A stretch of 7,344 nucleotides of DNA from Lachnospiraceae bacterium UBA3316 (GTDB lineage Bacteria; Bacillota; Clostridia; Lachnospirales; Lachnospiraceae): positions 1-7,344 of the forward strand of contig DESK01000010.1 in the NCBI GenBank assembly GCA_002361955.1, in the 5' to 3' direction. The notes under the pieces are model-generated. The model saw only the letters and a list, made by a program, of their open reading frames with translations. It was not told where the DNA came from and made no database searches. The translations under genes were made by a program, and so were the position numbers. Every line of letters starts with the position of its first letter. The first letter of the stretch is position 1. This document shows, in pieces, positions 1 to 4,421 of the stretch.

Positions 1-46
1 ATTATCTACCTCCTACCCGATTATGTGTGAAAGAAAGGATAGAGGG

Positions 47-694
47 ATGGATTACTCGGAAATCGTCATATTAGCTATGGAAATCATAGGAACTGTGGCC
101 TTCGCTTCCTCGGGGGCCATGCTTGCGATCAAGAAGCATATGGATCTGTTCGGCGTGTGTGTCCTGGGAGTCCTCACGGCGGTGGGAGGCGGCATGACCA
201 GGGATGTGATTCTGGGAAATATTCCCGTGGCGCTGATCAAGCCCGTATATGTGGTGGCTTCGGTTGTCACGGCAGTGGTAGTATTTATCGCTTATTATAT
301 GAAAAAAGATTTGCTGCAGGGATCGCGTCACGCAGTCTATGACAGAATCCTGCTGGCCATGGATTCCCTGGGGCTTGGAATTTTCACTGCGGTAGGCGTC
401 AACGTGGGCATCAGCGCCGGATACCTGGACAATACCTTTCTGCTGGCCTTTTTAGGGACGCTGACAGGGGTGGGCGGAGGCTTGATCCGGGATGTGGTGG
501 CGGGAGTTCCACCCTACATTTTCGTAAAGCATATCTACGCCTGCGCTTCGGTAGTGGGAGCCGTGTGCTGTGTCTGGGTTTACCGTAGCCTGGGACAGAT
601 TCCCGCTCTGGTAATCTCCTCAGCCCTTGTGGTTCTGATCCGGTCTCTGGCCGCCCATTACCGATGGAATCTTCCGCGGATTAGGATGGAATAG
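47..694 (+). CDS. TRIC/UPF0126 family membrane protein (YicG-like)
   Basis: A 215-residue integral membrane protein with the two-fold repeat of the TRIC/UPF0126 family. Each half carries a glycine-rich signature ending in Arg-Asp: GGGMTRD at residues 47-53 and GGGLIRD at 143-149. Hydrophobic segments lie near residues 5-28, 34-48, 64-84, 105-124, 129-145, 162-180 and 185-203, matching the seven-helix fold. Family knowledge: prokaryotic TRIC homologues form trimeric channels permeable to monovalent cations; the physiological role here is unknown. I chose the ATG at 47 because AAAGGA at 34-39 sits 7 bases upstream. An in-frame ATG at 23 would add eight polar residues (MCERKDRG) and has no clear ribosome binding site. 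No terminator is visible after the stop, so some read-through into the next gene is possible. Family assignment is firm, ion selectivity is not. Confidence 0.9.
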   Translation: MDYSEIVILAMEIIGTVAFASSGAMLAIKKHMDLFGVCVLGVLTAVGGGMTRDVILGNIPVALIKPVYVVASVVTAVVVFIAYYMKKDLLQGSRHAVYDRILLAMDSLGLGIFTAVGVNVGISAGYLDNTFLLAFLGTLTGVGGGLIRDVVAGVPPYIFVKHIYACASVVGAVCCVWVYRSLGQIPALVISSALVVLIRSLAAHYRWNLPRIRME

Positions 695-709
695 GAAGCA
701 GGTGGGGAA

Positions 710-738
710 TTGCAGTTTTGAGGCGGTCGTGTTAGAAT
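710..738 (+). promoter_or_regulatory. Predicted sigma-A promoter with extended -10
   Basis: TTGCAG at 710-715 resembles the -35 consensus TTGACA. It is separated by exactly 17 bases from TAGAAT at 733-738, which differs from TATAAT at one position. A TG dinucleotide at 730-731, one base before the -10, makes it an extended -10. Transcription would start near 745, leaving a leader of about 35 bases before the Sir2-like gene. It lies in the only sizeable gap ahead of the five-gene run, where a promoter is expected. This is a prediction from sequence alone. Confidence 0.6.
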
Positions 739-779
739 AAGAACAGTTCAGCTTTGAAAAAATAGGAAGAAAGCAGAGG

Positions 780-1322
780 ATGATCATGCTGGAGCAGATA
801 AAAAGAGAAATAGAAGACGCAGAATTGGTCTTAGTGGGAATCGGAGAAGAATTTTCTATAGAAAAAGAAGGAAGGGAGCGGCTGCTGGGTGCCTATGATC
901 AGCTGGCAGATTTGCTTAAGGGGAAAGGATACTTTCTTGTCACCCTGCAGACGGACGATCTGATCTACGAATCCCGTCTGGCCAGGGAACGGATCGTGGC
1001 TCCCTGCGGGAGTGACGCTGCGCAAAATGTGGTGACAAATGAACATTATGATGAGTCCATCTACCTTCCCCAATGGGAAATCTACACGAAGTGGCTGCAG
1101 AATACCCTGAACCACAGGCTCTGTATCCTGGAGCTGGGGGTGGGCTTTGCTTACCCTTCTGTGATCAGGTTTCCCTTTGAAAAGATCGCCTATTTTAACA
1201 GGAAGGCAAGGATGATCCGTATTCACAGCAAATTTGCCCAGCTTACGCCGGAGATCAGTGAACGGAGCATTTCCATCGCAGAATCACCGGTGGAGGTGTT
1301 AAAGAAGGAGGACAGACCATGA
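780..1322 (+). CDS. Divergent Sir2-like (sirtuin-fold) protein, zinc-less
   Basis: A 180-residue soluble protein resembling a stripped-down sirtuin. Landmarks in sirtuin order: GIGEEFS at residues 20-26 in place of the NAD-binding GAG-S motif; LVTLQTDDL at 53-61 in place of the VTQNID loop; PCGS at 75-78 where canonical enzymes have the catalytic His-Gly; ELGVGFAYPSVIRFPFE at 118-134; and a final RIHS at 147-150 like the closing strand. Only two cysteines (76 and 115) are present, so the usual four-Cys zinc site is absent. Canonical sirtuins use NAD to deacylate lysines, while class M sirtuins ADP-ribosylate; which, if either, applies here is unknown. The stop overlaps the hisH start (ATGA), implying translational coupling. 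ATG 780 is preceded by AGGAAGAAAG at 764-773; an ATG at 786 preceded by AGAGGA at 775-780 is an alternative. Gene reality is firm, fold assignment moderate, activity unknown. Confidence 0.75.
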   Translation: MIMLEQIKREIEDAELVLVGIGEEFSIEKEGRERLLGAYDQLADLLKGKGYFLVTLQTDDLIYESRLARERIVAPCGSDAAQNVVTNEHYDESIYLPQWEIYTKWLQNTLNHRLCILELGVGFAYPSVIRFPFEKIAYFNRKARMIRIHSKFAQLTPEISERSISIAESPVEVLKKEDRP

Positions 1323-1939
1323 TAGCGATACTGGATTATGACGCGGGAAACATAAAGAGCGTGGAGAAGGCCTTACATTTTCTGGGGGAGGAGACGGTAG
1401 TTTCCAGAAACCGGGAAGAGATTATGGCGGCGGACAAGGTGATCCTCCCGGGTGTAGGTTCCTTTGGGGATGCAATGGGAAAGCTGCGGGAGTATGGCCT
1501 GGATGCGGTGATCCATGAGGTGGTAGACGCAGGCACTCCTTTTCTCGGCATCTGCCTGGGCCTTCAGCTGCTGTTTGAGAGGAGCGATGAGTCGCCGGGA
1601 GTTTCGGGGCTTGGCGTATTAAAGGGTGAAATTCTGCGGATCCCTGAATGCCAGGGGTTAAAGATCCCCCATATGGGTTGGAATTCGCTGGAGCTGGTAA
1701 ATGGCGGACGGCTTTTTGAGGGGCTTTCCGCAGATTCCTACGTTTATTTTGTGCATTCCTATTATCTGAAGGCGGCGGAACCGGAGATTGTCAAGGCAAA
1801 GACCTGGTACAGTACGGAAATCCACGCTTCAGTGGAAAAAGGAAATGTGTTTGCCTGCCAGTTCCATCCGGAGAAGAGCAGTGATGTGGGCCTTCGGATA
1901 TTGAAAAATTTTGCTTCTATTACAAAGGAGGGCTGCTGA
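1319..1939 (+). CDS. hisH: Imidazole glycerol phosphate synthase, glutaminase subunit HisH
   Basis: A 206-residue class I glutamine amidotransferase. It hydrolyses glutamine and passes ammonia to HisF, the fifth step of histidine synthesis, in the cytoplasm. Visible signatures: the N-terminal IAILDYDAGNI; the oxyanion-strand region LPGVGSFG at residues 43-50; the nucleophile elbow GICLGLQLLF with catalytic Cys79; the HisH-typical PHMGWN at 117-122; YFVHSYY at 143-149; and FHPEKS at 182-187, supplying His183 and Glu185 to complete the triad. The length is normal for the family. The start overlaps the Sir2-like stop by four bases and has a strong AAGGAGG at 1305-1311, 7 bases upstream. The hisF start lies one base past the hisH stop, as expected for subunits made in equal amounts. 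No residue expected for activity is missing. Confidence 0.97.
   Translation: MIAILDYDAGNIKSVEKALHFLGEETVVSRNREEIMAADKVILPGVGSFGDAMGKLREYGLDAVIHEVVDAGTPFLGICLGLQLLFERSDESPGVSGLGVLKGEILRIPECQGLKIPHMGWNSLELVNGGRLFEGLSADSYVYFVHSYYLKAAEPEIVKAKTWYSTEIHASVEKGNVFACQFHPEKSSDVGLRILKNFASITKEGC
1924..1931 (+). promoter_or_regulatory. Ribosome binding site deciding the hisF start
   Basis: AAAGGAGG inside the last codons of hisH lies 9 bases before ATG 1941. It fixes the hisF start there rather than at the in-frame ATG at 1911, which lies upstream of this site and would add ten residues (MLLLQRRAAD) foreign to HisF proteins. Confidence 0.85.
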
Positions 1940-1940
1940 T

Positions 1941-2702
1941 ATGTTTACGAAGAGGATCATTCCCTGTCTGGACGTCCATAATGGACGTGTGGTGAAGGGT
2001 GTCAATTTTGTGAACCTGCGGGACGCGGGGGATCCTGTGGAGATCGCGGCAGCTTACGATAAGGCGGGGGCCGACGAGCTTGTTTTTCTGGATATTACGG
2101 CTTCCTCAGATGCCAGAGCCACGGTGGCGGACATGGTGCGGAAGGTGGCAGAGAAGGTCTTTATCCCATTTACCGTGGGAGGCGGCATCCGCACGGTGGA
2201 GGATTTCAAGGTGCTGCTCCGGGAGGGCGCCGATAAGATTTCCATCAATTCCTCGGCGATCAACCGGCCGGAGCTGATCAGCGAGGCGGCAGACAAGTTC
2301 GGCAGCCAGTGCGTGGTGGTGGCCATCGACGCCAGAAGGCGGGAGGACGGCAGCGGCTGGAATATCTATAAAAACGGAGGCCGTATTGATGTGGGAATTG
2401 ATGCGGTGGAGTGGGCCATGAAGGCTGACAGGCTGGGAGCCGGAGAAATCCTTCTTACCAGTATGGATTGTGACGGGACGAAGGCCGGCTACGATCTGGA
2501 ATTGACACGCCTGATCGCGGAAAATGTCTCCATTCCGGTGATAGCGTCAGGAGGGGCAGGGACAAAGGAGCATTTTTACGACGCCCTGACAGAGGGAAAG
2601 GCAGACGCTGCCCTGGCGGCTTCCCTGTTTCATTATAAGGAATTGGAGATCCGGGAACTTAAGGAATATCTGCGGGACAGAGAGGTACCTGTGCGCCTGT
2701 AG
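1941..2702 (+). CDS. hisF: Imidazole glycerol phosphate synthase, cyclase subunit HisF
   Basis: A 253-residue (beta-alpha)8 barrel. It joins HisH-derived ammonia to PRFAR, giving imidazole glycerol phosphate for histidine and AICAR for purine synthesis. The N-terminus MFTKRIIPCLDVHNGRVVKG is the classic HisF start and places catalytic Asp11; the second catalytic Asp is at 130 (VAIDAR). Phosphate-binding loops are visible as VGGGIR at residues 79-84 and ASGGAG at 202-207, one in each half-barrel, reflecting the internal duplication. LTSMDCDGTK at 172-181 includes Asp176. The length is typical. The start at 1941 is set by the ribosome binding site at 1924-1931 and by family alignment. It follows hisH with a one-base gap, so the two are almost certainly co-translated. 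Confidence 0.97.
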   Translation: MFTKRIIPCLDVHNGRVVKGVNFVNLRDAGDPVEIAAAYDKAGADELVFLDITASSDARATVADMVRKVAEKVFIPFTVGGGIRTVEDFKVLLREGADKISINSSAINRPELISEAADKFGSQCVVVAIDARRREDGSGWNIYKNGGRIDVGIDAVEWAMKADRLGAGEILLTSMDCDGTKAGYDLELTRLIAENVSIPVIASGGAGTKEHFYDALTEGKADAALAASLFHYKELEIRELKEYLRDREVPVRL

Positions 2703-2738
2703 GCTCGGCATATGATATAGAAGAGAGGAGGATGAGGC

Positions 2739-3443
2739 ATGCCGCCCATCAGCAATGACTGGCTTGCGCCGTTAAAGCCGGAGTTTGGAAAGCCATATTA
2801 TCGGAAGTTGTATCAAACGGTCAATGAGGAATACCGCACAAGGGTGATTTATCCCCCTGCGGATGATGTTTTTAATGCGTTTGCTTTTACGCCGTTAAAG
2901 GAAGTCAAGGTTGTGATTCTGGGGCAGGATCCCTACCATGGAGACGGGCAGGCCCATGGATTTTGTTTTTCCGTAAAGCCCGAGGTGGAGATTCCCCCCT
3001 CTCTTGTGAATATTTATAAGGAGCTGCATGATGACTGCGGCTGCTACATACCGGACAACGGCTGCCTGACAAAATGGGCGAAGCAGGGCGTCCTGCTGTT
3101 GAACACCGTTTTGACAGTCCGAGCCCATCAGGCGAATTCTCACCGGGGAATCGGCTGGGAGCAGTTCACGGACGCGGTTATCCGTATTTTAAATGAACAG
3201 GACAGGCCAATTGTCTTTATCCTGTGGGGACGTCCCGCTCAAATGAAGCGTTCTATGCTGACGAATCCCAAGCATCTGATTCTGGAGGCACCTCATCCAA
3301 GCCCCCTGTCTGCGTACCGGGGATTTTTTGGGAGCAGGCCGTTTAGCAGGACGAACAAGTTCCTGAAGGCCAATGGGGAGGAGCCCATCGACTGGCAGAT
3401 CGAGAATGTCCGGGTGGAACAGCCAGATGGAGTATCAGAGTAA
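2739..3443 (+). CDS. ung: Uracil-DNA glycosylase (family 1)
   Basis: A 234-residue family 1 uracil-DNA glycosylase. It cuts uracil from DNA after cytosine deamination or dUTP misincorporation, starting base-excision repair. Motifs present: the water-activating loop GQDPYHG at residues 62-68 with catalytic Asp64; GFCFSV at 74-79 with the uracil-stacking Phe77; LLLNTVLTV at 119-127 with the uracil-binding Asn122; and the minor-groove loop HPSPLSAYRGFFG at 186-198 with His186. All catalytic residues are intact and the length is close to the E. coli enzyme (229). GAGAGGAGG at 2723-2731 is a strong ribosome binding site 7 bases before the ATG. It starts 36 bases after hisF with no clear promoter or terminator between, so it is probably in the same transcript, although the functions are unrelated. 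Confidence 0.97.
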   Translation: MPPISNDWLAPLKPEFGKPYYRKLYQTVNEEYRTRVIYPPADDVFNAFAFTPLKEVKVVILGQDPYHGDGQAHGFCFSVKPEVEIPPSLVNIYKELHDDCGCYIPDNGCLTKWAKQGVLLLNTVLTVRAHQANSHRGIGWEQFTDAVIRILNEQDRPIVFILWGRPAQMKRSMLTNPKHLILEAPHPSPLSAYRGFFGSRPFSRTNKFLKANGEEPIDWQIENVRVEQPDGVSE

Positions 3444-3464
3444 AGGAAAGGCAGAAGGAACATC

Positions 3465-4340
3465 ATGGAACATACCGTGGATAAGAAAGAAATAGTCATA
3501 CAGTACTGCATCATAACATTCGGCGCTTTTTTGGTGGCGGCGGCAATCAGTTTATTTATGATTCCGGGCAATCTTGTTTTCGGAAGCGTGTCAGGGCTTT
3601 CTTTTGTGCTGACACACTTTATTCCCCTGCCTGTGTCGGTGATCAACCTGATCTTGAATCTTTTCTTCCTGCTGATCGGCTTTATTTTTGTGGGAAAAGA
3701 TTTTGGCGTGAAGACGGTCTATGCGGCAGTTATGACGCCCGTGTTTATGTATATTTTTGAACAGACGCTGCCGAACCTCACGTCCCTGACCCAGGATATC
3801 TGGCTGGATTTGCTTTGCTGCGTCCTTCTTGTCAGCCTGGGGCAGATGGTTCTTTTTGGCGTGGAGGCGTCTTCCGGCGGGCTGGATATTCCGGCCAAGA
3901 TCCTGAATAAATACTTCCATGTGGATCTGGGAAAGGGCGTCATTTTCTTTGGAATGCTGACGGTGGCCAGCTCGATCCTGGTCTATGATATCAGGACACT
4001 GATTGTGGGTATCCTTGCGACTTATCTGAACGGAGTCGCGGTGGATGAGTTTGTAGGTGGTTTTTCCAAAAAGAAGAGGGTGTGCATTCTTTCAGACCAT
4101 CGGGAGGAGATCCAGAAGTTTATCACGGAGGAGATCAACCGGGGATTTACGGTTTATCAGGCAGTGGGCGGCTATACACAGGAAAAAAGGCTGGAAATCG
4201 TCACGATTCTGGCCAGAAATGAATACGGCAAATTGCTGAGCTATATCCGAAAAGTAGATCCCGATGCGTTTGTCACCGTCACATCGGTCAGTGAAGTGGT
4301 GGGTGTGTGGAACAGGCGCGGAAAGGCCGGAAAGCTTTGA
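3465..4340 (+). CDS. YitT family membrane protein with C-terminal DUF2179 domain
   Basis: A 291-residue protein with an N-terminal membrane region (about residues 12-195) and a soluble C-terminal domain (about 203-282). Hydrophobic segments lie near residues 13-33, 40-52, 56-77, 82-99, 113-133, 157-174 and 177-195. Two related loops, IPGNLVFGSVSG (33-44) and EASSGGLDIPAKIL (134-147), reflect the internal duplication of the YitT membrane unit. The DUF2179 part shows RGFTVYQAVGGYTQEKRLE at 226-244 and DPDAFVTVTSVSEVVG at 265-280. The family is widespread in Firmicutes, often in several copies per genome; substrate and role are unknown, and transport is only an inference. AGAAGGAA at 3453-3460 lies 4 bases before the ATG. 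It begins 21 bases after ung and ends 17 bases before the terminator hairpin, so it is the last gene of the run. Confidence 0.93.
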   Translation: MEHTVDKKEIVIQYCIITFGAFLVAAAISLFMIPGNLVFGSVSGLSFVLTHFIPLPVSVINLILNLFFLLIGFIFVGKDFGVKTVYAAVMTPVFMYIFEQTLPNLTSLTQDIWLDLLCCVLLVSLGQMVLFGVEASSGGLDIPAKILNKYFHVDLGKGVIFFGMLTVASSILVYDIRTLIVGILATYLNGVAVDEFVGGFSKKKRVCILSDHREEIQKFITEEINRGFTVYQAVGGYTQEKRLEIVTILARNEYGKLLSYIRKVDPDAFVTVTSVSEVVGVWNRRGKAGKL

Positions 4341-4350
4341 AAAATATCAT

Positions 4351-4396
4351 AAAAAGAGGCTTCGGAATACAGGGAAGGTATTCTGAAGCCTTTTTT
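4351..4396. terminator. Bidirectional Rho-independent terminator between convergent genes
   Basis: GGCTTCGGAATAC (4358-4370) pairs with GTATTCTGAAGCC (4378-4390), a 13-bp stem with a single G-U wobble on the plus-strand RNA, around a 7-base loop. Six T residues follow at 4391-4396 and five A residues precede at 4351-4355, so the structure works on either strand. It lies 17 bases after the yitT-like stop and 31 bases beyond the stop of the minus-strand gene, so it can end both transcripts. Confidence 0.93.
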
Positions 4397-4421
4397 GCAT
4401 TATGTGAAATTGATGTCTCTG

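Noticed and set aside
1..30. Possible 3' end of an upstream gene (frame 1 reads IIYLLPDYV then TGA at 28-30)
   Set aside because: Nine open codons are not evidence of a gene. Position fits a tightly packed neighbour, but nothing identifies it.
695..779. Terminator after the TRIC-family gene
   Set aside because: I found no GC-rich hairpin followed by a T run in the gap.
1911..1940. Upstream in-frame ATG for hisF
   Set aside because: It adds ten non-family residues inside hisH and lies upstream of the strong ribosome binding site that serves ATG 1941.
2703..2738. TATGAT at 2711-2716 as a -10 for a separate ung promoter
   Set aside because: No acceptable -35 is found 16-18 bases upstream, where the sequence (around CCTGTG) is unlike TTGACA.
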